A stretch of 64,000 nucleotides of DNA, from positions 186,001 through 250,000 of the forward strand of contig NZ_LNIZ01000002.1 of assembly GCF_001469025.1 (NCBI RefSeq), read 5' to 3'. The position numbers and the translations under genes are program-made. Below, in pieces: positions 36,253 to 44,592 of this stretch (position 1 is its first letter; every line of letters begins with the position of its first letter). The stretch comes from Trueperella bernardiae (GTDB lineage Bacteria > Actinomycetota > Actinomycetes > Actinomycetales > Actinomycetaceae). Under the pieces are notes generated by a model. It made no database searches. It was given only the letters and a program-made list of their open reading frames with translations, and had not been told where the DNA came from.

Positions 36253-38322
36253 CTACTCGGCTCTCTGCTCTGCTATTTGGCTTGTTGTGACGCCGTCCGC
36301 CCGGCCCGCACCAGCGCCCTCAGCCTCCGTCGGGGGCCCGGCGATTGGCAGCGACACGGTGAAGGTGGTGCCGCTCGGCCCGGTGTCCACGCGGATGTGG
36401 CCGCCGTGCCGCGTGACCATTGACCGCACCACCGACAGTCCAATCCCCATCCCGAACCGCACCTGCCCGCCCTTGGTGGTGAAGCGCGGTTCGAACATGT
36501 TCTTCTGGATGTCGGGTGCGATGCCGGGCCCGTTGTCGGCGATCGCCACGGTGACGTTGCCGCCCTCCACGCCGGTGGTGATGCGGATGCGGGCGCCCGG
36601 CTGGTCGGCCATGGCTTCGGCGGCGTTGGTGATGAGGTTGGTCCACACTTGGGAGAGTTGGCCGGGGTTGCCGGTGATGTGGGGGATGGTGTGGAAGTCG
36701 CGTTCCACTTCGACGTTGAGGAGGCGATGGGAGACGAGTCGGAGGGTGTCGTCGAGACCCACGTGCACGTCCACGTTCGTGATGGGGTCGCCGTCGGGGC
36801 GCGCGTAGGAGCGCAGCGAGGCCACCAGCTCGGTGACCCGGTGTGTGGCCGTGGAAATGTTGCGCAGGCCCGTGCCGATCGACGCCGCCAGCTCCACGGT
36901 CTCCAGGTCGATGCCGCGCGAGCGCAGGACTTCCTTGGCGAAGCCTGGGTCGTGGATTCCGGCGAGCACGAGGCGCTGGGCCGCGGCCCGGTCACCCGTC
37001 ACCGCTTCCAGTTCGCGCCGAATCTTTCGCTCCTCGCGCGTTGTTAACGACGCCGCCCCGTGAGCCGCGTCCATCGCCGCCAGCACGCGCCGCGCCCACT
37101 TTTGGTCCTTCGCGGTGGAGGTGAGGGCGTGGACGTCGTCGTAGAGGTGGTCGCCGATGCGTTCGATGGCGGCCATCGGGTTGTTGAGCTCGTGGGCCAC
37201 TCCGGCCGCGAGCTCGCCGAGCGACGCGAAACGCGCCTGGCTCATGAGCTCGGCGCGGGCCGCCTCGAGGTTGCGCAGAGCCTGGGCAAGGTTGGCGCGC
37301 TCCCGCTCGAGTTCGGCAGTGAGCTCCACCTGCTCGATCTGAATATCTTCCGAGCGGCGCAGGCGCCGGTCAAACGAGCGCACGAACAGCGCCGCCACCA
37401 GGGAGGGGATCTCCGAATTGTGGCTCCAAATGTAGTTCATCTGCTCGAAGGTGAGCTGGACGGCCACCACGTTGGTGGTCGTGCGCGAGGTAAAGAACGC
37501 GTTGCGGCCGGAGGTCAGGGCCAGCATGCCGATGAGGCGGCCGGTGGTGGAGCGGTGCATGGTGACGTCGCCGACGTCGGAACGCATCTCGAGCGCGACC
37601 TGCCCCGACAGCGCCAGCGTGATCTCCTCCACCCGTTCGCCCTCGGTGGTCAGGCGCGTGTTGGGCGGGTGGTGGACGCGCGGCTGGTAGCCGAGTAGCT
37701 CGTCGGCGAGTTCGACGATCCGGTGGACGATCTCCAGGTCGGAGGCGTCGAGGTGGAGGGCGAAGCGCTCGTCCACCGTGGCGCGCTCGCGGCGCCCGCC
37801 GGCCTTGACGCGAGTGTTCTTGCGGTAGCGGCGCAGCTGGGTGCGGATGTCGCGAGTGAAGGGCAGGTGGGGGATGTCGGGGAGGTAAGCGAGGAGGTCG
37901 AGGCGGTTGGAGTCGGCGAGGGCGGACAGGCCGCTGATCTCGCGCTCAGTGGCGAGTAGCGCCACGCGCACGTCCTCATGTCCGGGGGCGGCGATGAAGT
38001 CGAACAGGAGGTGACCGGGGCCGAGCCCGTGCTTGTCCACGGTCAGGGTCACGACGGCGAGCTCGTCCAGCTCCGGCTCCCGCTCGATGAGCTCGGTCAG
38101 GTCGGCCATGAGGTGGACCCGGCACTCCCCGCGCAACCCCTCCGCGAGCCACTCGGGGACTGCCGCGGTGGCGGGGTCGGTGCCGAGCATGACGACGTCG
38201 AGCGGGCGCGCGTCCACAATCGGGATCGACGGCTGGACGCCGAAGTTCGCCGTGTCGAGCGCGGGGGTATGGAATGGTGCGCGGTTGAACGCGACCGAGT
38301 CGGACGTCGTCGGGAACCCCAT
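36253..38322 (-). CDS. Hybrid-like sensor histidine kinase with cyclic-nucleotide-type domain
   Basis: A 689-residue soluble kinase. Residues about 40-170 resemble a degenerate receiver, 190-320 a cyclic-nucleotide-binding fold (VEEITLALSGQVALEM, TGRLIGMLALTSG), 320-365 a coiled coil, 365-430 a HisKA domain (SLGELAAGVAHELNNPMAAI) and 550-670 the ATPase (QVWTNLITNAAEAM, ADNGPGIAPDIQKNMFEPRFTT, GMGIGLSVVR). No transmembrane segment is present, so the signal is probably cytoplasmic. The ATG at 38322 lies 2 nt after the transporter stop; the receiver gene follows 8 nt later. The ligand is unknown, and a true cyclic-nucleotide site is not certain. Confidence 0.9.
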   Translation of the reverse strand: MGFPTTSDSVAFNRAPFHTPALDTANFGVQPSIPIVDARPLDVVMLGTDPATAAVPEWLAEGLRGECRVHLMADLTELIEREPELDELAVVTLTVDKHGLGPGHLLFDFIAAPGHEDVRVALLATEREISGLSALADSNRLDLLAYLPDIPHLPFTRDIRTQLRRYRKNTRVKAGGRRERATVDERFALHLDASDLEIVHRIVELADELLGYQPRVHHPPNTRLTTEGERVEEITLALSGQVALEMRSDVGDVTMHRSTTGRLIGMLALTSGRNAFFTSRTTTNVVAVQLTFEQMNYIWSHNSEIPSLVAALFVRSFDRRLRRSEDIQIEQVELTAELERERANLAQALRNLEAARAELMSQARFASLGELAAGVAHELNNPMAAIERIGDHLYDDVHALTSTAKDQKWARRVLAAMDAAHGAASLTTREERKIRRELEAVTGDRAAAQRLVLAGIHDPGFAKEVLRSRGIDLETVELAASIGTGLRNISTATHRVTELVASLRSYARPDGDPITNVDVHVGLDDTLRLVSHRLLNVEVERDFHTIPHITGNPGQLSQVWTNLITNAAEAMADQPGARIRITTGVEGGNVTVAIADNGPGIAPDIQKNMFEPRFTTKGGQVRFGMGIGLSVVRSMVTRHGGHIRVDTGPSGTTFTVSLPIAGPPTEAEGAGAGRADGVTTSQIAEQRAE

Positions 38323-38324
38323 CG

Positions 38325-39932
38325 TTACAGCAACCCCATGGCAGACCAGACGGTAGGCAGGGCGAAGATGAGGACGGCGGTGGCGGCCGTGCCCACCACC
38401 ATGCCGAGCAGCGCCATCTGGGAGATCTTGATCTCGCCCGTGGAGTACGCGATCGCGTTGGGCGGGGTGGAGATCGGCATCGACATGCCCAGCGAGCAGG
38501 CGATCGCCACGACCACGCTGACCGTGATGGTGTCCACGCCGTCGAGGGAGACGGCCAGCGACACGGCCAGCGGGACGAGGAGGTTCGCGGCCGCGGAGTG
38601 AGAGATGACGTTCGCCATACCGAACCCGATGAGGCCGAGGATCGCGACGATCCACACTCCGCCCAGGGATTCCCACGGCACCGAGCCGACCAGCCAGGCG
38701 TCCAGGCCCGTGGCACCGACGCCCGTGCCGAGCGCGATGCCGCCCGAGACCAGCCACAGCACCGACCAGTCGAGCGCCTTGATGTCCGCGCCGCCCATGA
38801 CCTTGAGGCACAGCAGGGCTACGACCGGGAAGAAGCCCACCGTGTTGGATGAGACGCCGTGGAGCGGCTCGCTCATCCACAGCAGGATGGTGATTGCGGC
38901 GATTGCGTAGAAGATGCGGGCGTTCGAGGTGCGGTCCCAGTTCGAGGTCATCTCCACGTGGATGCGGGCGTCCTTCGGGAGGAACACGAAGGAGAGGAAC
39001 AGCCAGGAGAACAGCAGGATGATCGCCATGAACGGCACGGCCATGATCATCCAGTCCACGAAGGAGACGGTGATGCCACGCTCGGCCAGCGCGCCGATAG
39101 CGATCGCGTTGGGTGGGGTGCCGACGGGCGTGCCGATGCCGCCCACGTTTGCCGCGAGCGGGATGGACAGCGCGACGCCGGCGCGCGCCTTGCCCTTCGG
39201 CAGGCCCTTGAGGATGGGGGCGACGACGGCGAACATCGTGGCCGTGGTAGCCGTGTTCGACATGAACATCGACAGGATCGCGGTGATGAGCATGAGGCCC
39301 GCGGTGGTGGCCCGGGCGCTATCGGGGAAGGGGCGCAGCATGACCGAGGCGAGGTTGCGGTCCAGGCCGTACTTTTCGGCGCCGTGGGCGATCATGAAGC
39401 CGCCCAGGAACAGGATGATGACCGGGTTGGCGAGCGCGGCGAAGTAGGCCGAGGAGGGCAGGAGTTGGTCGGCGATGGTGGCGGCGTCGGGGCTGGAGGG
39501 GTAGAGGCTCGGGGTGAAGACGCCGCCCTTGGCCACGAACAGCACCTCCAGCAAGATGACGAGCACCGCCGTGGCCGTGAGCGGAATCGGCTCCGTGATC
39601 CAGAAAATAATGGCCAGCAGGAAGATCGCCAGCATGCGCTCGCCCAGGGGCTCCAGGTTCGGGATATCCACCACGAATGGGAACGCGAAGGCGATCGCGC
39701 CCAGAATCAGGCCGATCTTCTCCTTCGCGCCAAGCGGCGTGCAGCGCTGGGCGGCCGGTGCCTTGCGTGGGCGGCGGGCCGGGCGCTTAGCGCGGGGCTT
39801 GGATGCGCCAGCCGGGGTGGCCGTGGGTTGGGCTTGGCCGGGGGCTGGGCGGGCAGCCGAGGGCTGGCCGGTTGCGGGCGTGGTGGTGGGGGCGGGTCCG
39901 TCGTTGGACGCGGCGCGTGGGGCGTCGTTCAT
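38325..39932 (-). CDS. DASS-family (SLC13) anion transporter, operon with a two-component pair
   Basis: A 535-residue carrier of the same family as the one at 8567-10135 but with a Pro/Ala-rich hydrophilic N-terminus (about 75 residues). The first signature hairpin is SNTATTATMFA; the second half has ISHSAAANLLVPL instead of SNT. The start at 39932 (MNDAPRAAS) is preferred over 39941 because TAAGAT lies 7 nt before it, a leaderless pattern; the ATG at 39941 overlaps that hexamer. It is the first gene of the kinase/receiver operon, which suggests control or sensing linked to its substrate. Confidence 0.87.
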   Translation of the reverse strand: MNDAPRAASNDGPAPTTTPATGQPSAARPAPGQAQPTATPAGASKPRAKRPARRPRKAPAAQRCTPLGAKEKIGLILGAIAFAFPFVVDIPNLEPLGERMLAIFLLAIIFWITEPIPLTATAVLVILLEVLFVAKGGVFTPSLYPSSPDAATIADQLLPSSAYFAALANPVIILFLGGFMIAHGAEKYGLDRNLASVMLRPFPDSARATTAGLMLITAILSMFMSNTATTATMFAVVAPILKGLPKGKARAGVALSIPLAANVGGIGTPVGTPPNAIAIGALAERGITVSFVDWMIMAVPFMAIILLFSWLFLSFVFLPKDARIHVEMTSNWDRTSNARIFYAIAAITILLWMSEPLHGVSSNTVGFFPVVALLCLKVMGGADIKALDWSVLWLVSGGIALGTGVGATGLDAWLVGSVPWESLGGVWIVAILGLIGFGMANVISHSAAANLLVPLAVSLAVSLDGVDTITVSVVVAIACSLGMSMPISTPPNAIAYSTGEIKISQMALLGMVVGTAATAVLIFALPTVWSAMGLL

Positions 39933-40089
39933 GAAAGCCATCTTAATGTTCCGTACGCCACAGTCATGGGTCTAATGGCTCGGAAAACCGCGGGTTCTCG
40001 GGCGCCTGTTTGGGTTGCGGCGGGAGGTAAAGATTTCCCAGAAAACTCCCAGAAATCATCAATGGATATCTAAGTATCGATTGCCATAC

Positions 40090-40250
40090 TAGAGACATCG
40101 CAAGGAGATCTCCTTCAAGGTCTTCCCTTTCGTGTGTGTGATGAAACCTGACGCACTGGCTGGAGAAGGAATTTGTGCAGTCTTCTCCCTGAAGGTCAGA
40201 GCGTCTGCCCGAGGCGGGCCGCCTAGCGTGGATGGCGGCCCGCCTCATTT
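40090..40250 (+). ncRNA. Candidate structured small RNA with strong terminator
   Basis: Between a CATACT hexamer near 40085 and a perfect 13-bp terminator stem (GAGGCGGGCCGCC at 40211-40223 with its complement at 40234-40246, then ATTT) the sequence has several paired segments: palindrome AAGGAGATCTCCTT, the hairpin GGAGAAG/CTTCTCC, and CCTTCA/TGAAGG. No convincing protein is coded. It belongs to no family that could be recognised here, and the promoter is weak. Confidence 0.4.
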
Positions 40251-40336
40251 ATGTTTTCGGCCGGTTTGCGGCCCTGCCCGGTTCGGCCTGTCTGGCCTGG
40301 CCATTCTGGTTCGGCCCGGCCCCTCACCTCCGCAGG

Positions 40337-40409
40337 TGCAACGCTAATTCGCGATGTGCAACGGCAAAAAGCCGCATTTTGGTGTTGCATCTTGGGAACT
40401 AACGTTGCA
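40337..40409. repeat. Single long palindrome (family F)
   Basis: Arms beginning TGCAACGCTAATTCGC and ending GGAACTAACGTTGCA pair over about 33 bases with a few mismatches and a 5-base loop. It resembles the other palindromes in size but no second copy was found in the window. Confidence 0.6.
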
Positions 40410-40419
40410 GATGCGCGAA

Positions 40420-40449
40420 GGGGGCGGCGGGCCTTCGCCCGCCGCCCCC
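40420..40449 (-). terminator. Hairpin behind the GlsB-like gene
   Basis: A 13-bp perfect stem GGGGGCGGCGGGC with its complement and a CTTC loop lies 12 nt after the stop on the minus strand. There is no T-tract. Confidence 0.5.
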
Positions 40450-40461
40450 GTTCAGCGCCGC

Positions 40462-40722
40462 TTAGTTCTTCTTACCCGCGCGGCCCAGGTAGATGCCGAT
40501 GAAGAAAATCGCGAGCACGGTGGCCACGATCCAGCGGATCCAATCAATGCCGGGCGTGTCGGTTGGGTAGCTGAAGAGCTGGAGGATCAGGTTACCGACC
40601 ACCACGCCGGCCACACCGAGGCCGACAGTTGCCAGCACGGAGATCGGGGCGTCCTTTCGGATGAAGCGGGCGAGGAAGCCGATCACAGCTCCGAAGATAA
40701 TCGTTCCGATGATGTTGACCAT
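40462..40722 (-). CDS. GlsB/YeaQ/YmgE-family small membrane protein
   Basis: An 86-residue protein with three hydrophobic segments (IIGTIIFGAVIGFLARFI, LATVGLGVAGVVVGNLIL, IVATVLAIFFIGIYLG) and the GxxxGxxAR pattern of the transglycosylase-associated family. Members respond to general or envelope stress; their function is unsettled. The ATG follows AAAGGAG. It is a one-gene unit behind the molybdate transporter genes. Confidence 0.9.
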   Translation of the reverse strand: MVNIIGTIIFGAVIGFLARFIRKDAPISVLATVGLGVAGVVVGNLILQLFSYPTDTPGIDWIRWIVATVLAIFFIGIYLGRAGKKN

Positions 40723-40791
40723 GGGTGGACTCCTTTCAGGTCAGCGCCGCCCGGATCGGGCAACGCACACACTCATCTTACGCCCCGGTAG

Positions 40792-42717
40792 CTACTTATT
40801 CACATTTGCACCGTGCGAAATGGAGATGAGTCGCACCTGCATCGCCTTCACTTCGGCATACACGGCAGCCCCCTCCTCCAGCCCGAGCTCGGCGGCTGCG
40901 GCCGCGGTGATGGTTGCGTGGATCGGCGTCGCAGAGCCGATATCCAGCATCACGTTCACCCCCACGGCCCCGGTGCTCATCGATTGCACCCGGCCCTCGA
41001 ACACGTTGCGCGGCGAACCGGGAGTTCGCTGGGTGCGAAGCGAGACGGAGGTGGGGTCGAAGACGGCGGCACCGGCGTCGCCGTCGGTCAGCCCGTCGGC
41101 CACGCCCTGGAAGGTCACGGCCCCGGATCGCAGGCCATCGCCGCCCATCTGCCCGAACTGCATGTTGACGCCCGCGAAGCTCGCCACGAACGCCGTGGCC
41201 GGCCGGCTGAGCGCCTCCTGCATCGGCGCGAGCGCCACGAGCTGCCCTCCCTCGAGCACGGCCACGCGGTCGGCAAGGGTGAGGGCGTCGACGATGTCGT
41301 GCGTGACGATCACCGTGGTAATGCCCGCCACCCGCCGCGCGATGATGGCGCGCAGCTGCGCGGTGGCGGTGGAGTCGAGCGCGGCGAAGGGCTCGTCCAG
41401 CAGGAGCAGCTGCGGGTCCACGGCGAGCAACCGGGCCAGTGCCACGCGCTGTGCCTGCCCTCCCGACAGCTCGCGCGGGTTACGCTCCGTCTGCCCGGCC
41501 ATCCCGACGGCGGCCAGCTCGGCCCGCGCCCGCTCCCGCGCCTCGGCCTTGCCCACCCCGGCGCACCGTGGCCCGAAGGCTACGTTGTCGAGCACGGACA
41601 TGTGCGGGAACAACGCCGGCGACTGGTCCAAGAACCCCACGGCGGCCGGTTTCTCCACCACCGACCCCGGGCTCGTGATATCTCCGGCCAGTAGCCGGAT
41701 CCCCGTCGACTTCCCCGAGCCGTTCGGCCCGATGAGCGCGATCGTCTCGCCCGGCTCGGCCTCCAGCCGGTAGCGCACGTGCCTCTCGGGCACGTCCGCG
41801 TCCAGCACGAAGCCCACCGGCGCCTGTATCTTCCGCCCAGCCTCGGTGTCGTTCCCGACGCCGTCCTCCCGGCCCCCACCCGGGGCATCGGCGCGGGCCG
41901 CGGCACCGGCGTCGTTGGCAAAGCGGCGAGAGCTGCGGGCCTCGATGGCGGTGGTGAGCGCGGTGACGAGCAACGCGATCAGGATGAGGAGGAGGGCGAG
42001 GGCGAGGGCGGAGTCGGGGTCTTGTTCGCGCTGGAGGTAGACCTCGAGGGGGAGCGTGCGTGTGGTGCCCTGGAGTGAGCCGGCGAAGGTGATGGTGGCG
42101 CCGAATTCGCCGAGCGAGCGGGCGAACGCAAGGGCCGCGCCCGAGATGATCGACGGGCCGAGCACCGGCACCGTGATGCGGCTGAACTGCACCCACCGGC
42201 TGGCGCCCAGGCCCGCGGCGGCGTGCTCGAGGTCGGAGCCGGCGGCGCGCGCGGCGCTCTCCACAGTGGTGACGAGGAAGGGCAAAGACACGAAGACCTG
42301 GGCCAAGATCACGGCCGTGGTGGTGAACGGGATCTGGATGCCCGCCACGTTCAGCGCCGGGCCGAACAGCCCGCGCCGGCCGAATGTGGTGAGCAAGGCC
42401 AGGCCGGCCACCACCGGCGGCATCACCAACGGCACGAGGACGAACGTGCGCAGCGGGGTGAGCCACGCCGGGCGCCGGGGCGCCTCAGCGGCGCGCGCGA
42501 ACATGAGCGCGAGCGGCGTTCCCACCACCAGGCAAATCGCCATGGAAAGAAGGCACGTGCGCAGTGAGAGCCACAGCGCGTCTGTGGACGCGGCGGAGGT
42601 GAGGATCGGCCCCAGCTCCGCCCACGGCACCCGCGAGGCCATGCCCACCAACGGCAGGATAAGCATGGCTAGCGCAATCGTGGCCGGCAGCCAAAAGCCC
42701 CGCGGGATGCCGCGCAT
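40792..42717 (-). CDS. modBC: Fused molybdate ABC permease and ATPase (ModB-ModC)
   Basis: A 641-residue fusion. Residues 1-265 form the ModB permease with the EAA-type loop (ASRWVQFSRITVPVLGPSI), followed by a charged linker. Residues about 300-500 are the ModC ATPase with Walker A GPNGSGKSTGIRLLAG, signature LSGGQAQRVALARLL and Walker B LLLLDEPFAALD. The last 130 residues contain a molybdate-binding TOBE-like part (VNVMLDIGSATPIHATIT). The start overlaps the modA stop by one base (TAATG). A single-chain form is unusual but seen in some actinobacteria. Confidence 0.93.
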   Translation of the reverse strand: MRGIPRGFWLPATIALAMLILPLVGMASRVPWAELGPILTSAASTDALWLSLRTCLLSMAICLVVGTPLALMFARAAEAPRRPAWLTPLRTFVLVPLVMPPVVAGLALLTTFGRRGLFGPALNVAGIQIPFTTTAVILAQVFVSLPFLVTTVESAARAAGSDLEHAAAGLGASRWVQFSRITVPVLGPSIISGAALAFARSLGEFGATITFAGSLQGTTRTLPLEVYLQREQDPDSALALALLLILIALLVTALTTAIEARSSRRFANDAGAAARADAPGGGREDGVGNDTEAGRKIQAPVGFVLDADVPERHVRYRLEAEPGETIALIGPNGSGKSTGIRLLAGDITSPGSVVEKPAAVGFLDQSPALFPHMSVLDNVAFGPRCAGVGKAEARERARAELAAVGMAGQTERNPRELSGGQAQRVALARLLAVDPQLLLLDEPFAALDSTATAQLRAIIARRVAGITTVIVTHDIVDALTLADRVAVLEGGQLVALAPMQEALSRPATAFVASFAGVNMQFGQMGGDGLRSGAVTFQGVADGLTDGDAGAAVFDPTSVSLRTQRTPGSPRNVFEGRVQSMSTGAVGVNVMLDIGSATPIHATITAAAAAELGLEEGAAVYAEVKAMQVRLISISHGANVNK

Positions 42718-43520
42718 TACTTGGTTTCGCCCGCGCCCGTGCCGAACCCGTACTCCGCGAGGATGGCCTGACCCTTCTCCGACATGACGGCGTCAAGGAA
42801 GGCCTTCGCGGCGTCGGGATTCGGGGCGTCGGTGAGGGTGGCGATCATGTAGGAGGTGCCGACGTCAGTGATGCCGGGGACATCGACGATCTCCACCTTG
42901 TCCGCCACCAGCATCGCGTCGGTGACGTAGACGAGGCCCGCGTCGGCCTCGTCGGTCTCCACCTTCGTGCGCACGTCCGTCACCGACTGCTCCTCCGAGA
43001 CCGGCGTAAGCGTGAGCCCGAGGTGCTCGGCAAGCTGCGTGGTGGCCGCCCCGCACGGCACCTGCGGCGCACACACCACCAACTTCGCCGCGTTGGCCGA
43101 GGCCAAGTCCGTGACGCCGGCCGGGTTACCCGCGGGCACGATGAGGCGCAGCGTGTTCTTGGTGAACTCGGCGGGGGAGACGGCGAGGTCGCCCACCTTG
43201 TCCATGTTGCCCACGTTCGCGGAGGCAAAGACGTCCGCCGGGGCGCCGGCCAGGATCTTCTCCGCCAGCGAGGAGGAGCCCTCGAAGGAGAACGTGACGT
43301 TGACGCCCGGGTTATCCGGGCCGAAGACCTCCTCGGCGATCTGCGGGAACGCCGTGTTGAGAGAGGCTGCGGCGAAGACGATGAGCTCGGAGCTGGCGGG
43401 GCTGCTGGCACCCGAGCCGCCCGGGCTGCCAGGGCCGGAGCCGGCGTCGTTACCGGCGCCCTGGGAGCAGGCGACGAGGAGGAGGGTAACCGCGGCGACC
43501 GCGGCGATCTTCTTGAACAT
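42717..43520 (-). CDS. modA: Molybdate-binding lipoprotein ModA
   Basis: A 267-residue periplasm-side binding protein that delivers molybdate to ModBC. The signal peptide is FKKIAAVAAVTLLLVACSQG, with a lipobox LLVAC giving a lipid-anchored cysteine near residue 17. The Ser/Gly/Pro-rich linker then leads to LIVFAAASLNTAFPQIAEEV and GSSSLAEKILAGAPADVF, the molybdate-binding loops. ATG 43520 is chosen because it starts the signal peptide. The stop overlaps modBC. It is divergent from moaB across a 84-base region with a palindrome. Confidence 0.95.
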   Translation of the reverse strand: MFKKIAAVAAVTLLLVACSQGAGNDAGSGPGSPGGSGASSPASSELIVFAAASLNTAFPQIAEEVFGPDNPGVNVTFSFEGSSSLAEKILAGAPADVFASANVGNMDKVGDLAVSPAEFTKNTLRLIVPAGNPAGVTDLASANAAKLVVCAPQVPCGAATTQLAEHLGLTLTPVSEEQSVTDVRTKVETDEADAGLVYVTDAMLVADKVEIVDVPGITDVGTSYMIATLTDAPNPDAAKAFLDAVMSEKGQAILAEYGFGTGAGETK

Positions 43521-43545
43521 GTGTGTCCTTGGGTCGCAGGCTTCG

Positions 43546-43590
43546 TTAAGCAAGACGTTCCTAAACATTCTTGAGCGAACGTTTACTTAA
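43546..43590. promoter_or_regulatory. Palindrome between modA and moaB, possible operator
   Basis: TTAAGCAAGACGTT and AACGTTTACTTAA are near-complementary arms with about 18 bases between them. The right arm ends 2 nt before the TATAAT box of moaB. A molybdate- or cofactor-responsive repressor could bind here, acting on both genes. No ModE gene lies in the window. Confidence 0.45.
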
Positions 43591-43604
43591 TTTATAATGA
43601 GACT

Positions 43605-44096
43605 ATGAGTATTTCAGCTGCCGTTATCACGATCTCAGATCGAAGCGCCGCCGGCAAGCGGGAGGACATCTCCGGCCCCACCGCCGTGCGCTATCTCGAA
43701 GAGGCCGGCGTCAAGGTCGTCACCGCCACCGTGGTTCACGACGATGTCCGCGCCATCGCCGAAGCCGTCCAGACCGCGGTGTACGACGAGGTCGACGTCG
43801 TGATCACAACCGGCGGCACCGGCATCTCGCCCCAGGACTACACGGCCCGCGCGATGGACCCGCTCCTGCGCTTCGACATCCCCGGCATCCCGGAGGCGAT
43901 CCGCTACCACGGGATCAAGAAGGGCTCGCCGTCGGCAGTCCTGTCCCGCTCGCGCGCGGGCGTCATGGTGCTCGGGCGCAACCGCACCCTGGTGGTCAAC
44001 CTGCCCGGTTCGGTGGGCGGAGTGACGGACGGGATGGAAGTGATCATCCCGATCCTGCCCCACGCCGTGGACCAGATGCGCGGCGCCGACCACTGA
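43605..44096 (+). CDS. moaB: Molybdopterin adenylyltransferase-type MoaB/Mog protein
   Basis: A 163-residue protein of the MoaB/Mog family, which activates molybdopterin by adenylation before molybdenum insertion by MoeA. The molybdopterin-binding motif is ITTGGTGISPQDYT (about residue 67) with a later VVNLPGSVGGVTDGME. TATAAT at 43593-43598 ends 6 nt before the ATG and there is no ribosome binding site, so the message looks leaderless. It is divergent from modA. Confidence 0.92.
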   Translation: MSISAAVITISDRSAAGKREDISGPTAVRYLEEAGVKVVTATVVHDDVRAIAEAVQTAVYDEVDVVITTGGTGISPQDYTARAMDPLLRFDIPGIPEAIRYHGIKKGSPSAVLSRSRAGVMVLGRNRTLVVNLPGSVGGVTDGMEVIIPILPHAVDQMRGADH

Positions 44097-44146
44097 TCGC
44101 CCGCGGATGTTGGCCACCGTGGCCGGGCTGAGCGATTTAAAAATAC

Positions 44147-44200
44147 TGGACGATTCCGGGGCGATCTTTTTATATGAGGAGATCGCCCCGGAATCGTCCA
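44147..44200. repeat. Family A palindromic repeat, copy A3
   Basis: Perfect 20-bp arms (TGGACGATTCCGGGGCGATC and its complement) enclose a loop containing TATATGAGGA, much as in copy A2. Confidence 0.85.
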
Positions 44201-44229
44201 AAATATTTCAATCCACCCTGGTGTCGAGG

Positions 44230-44300
44230 CCGGTTTTGGTGCCGAGGCCGGCCCCAACCTATTGGGGCGAAACCTGCCGGCGCCGATAATTTGCCGGCGG
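44230..44300. repeat. E-type repeat fragment
   Basis: Contains GGCCGGCCCCAACCTATTGG and GGCGCCGATAATTTGCCGG, related to the composite D/E repeats. The stretch 44301-44396 behind it is AT-richer and empty. Confidence 0.4.
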
Positions 44301-44396
44301 GCGCTTGTTTTTCTGCCTGCCCCAACCCTATTCACACCAGTTACAATTGCCCCAATTGTCACCGCCCAGATTGGGGTGTGACGGAGAGGTGGTCCC

Positions 44397-44460
44397 TTCG
44401 CGGGACGATTTCGGCCGTATCTTCGTATATACGAAGATGAAGCTCAAATCGTCCCGCGAA
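44397..44460. repeat. Family A palindromic repeat, copy A4
   Basis: Outer 15-bp arms (TTCGCGGGACGATTT and its complement) are perfect, with an inner ATCTTCGTATATACGAAGAT palindrome. Confidence 0.85.
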
Positions 44461-44512
44461 CGGCGTCCGGCGAGGATTGCCGGGTGGAAGTCCGGTGCCG
44501 ACCACTGATCGC

Positions 44513-44589
44513 CGTAACTAACTGGTGAATCTGGGCTTGAAAAGGCCGGTTGTGCGCACGAAACCGCTCAGACTCACCAGTTAGCAACG
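44513..44589. repeat. Family B palindromic repeat, copy B7 (inverted)
   Basis: GTAACTAACTGGTGAATCTG pairs with CAGACTCACCAGTTAGCAAC. The core GGCCGGTTGTGCGCACGAAA is reversed. It ends 4 nt from the moeA stop, so it may also terminate that message. Confidence 0.75.
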
Positions 44590-44592
44590 TTC

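Noticed and set aside
39964-40248. A 94-residue minus-strand frame over the candidate RNA
   Set aside because: It has no ribosome binding site, no domain pattern, and contains the terminator stem on its coding strand.
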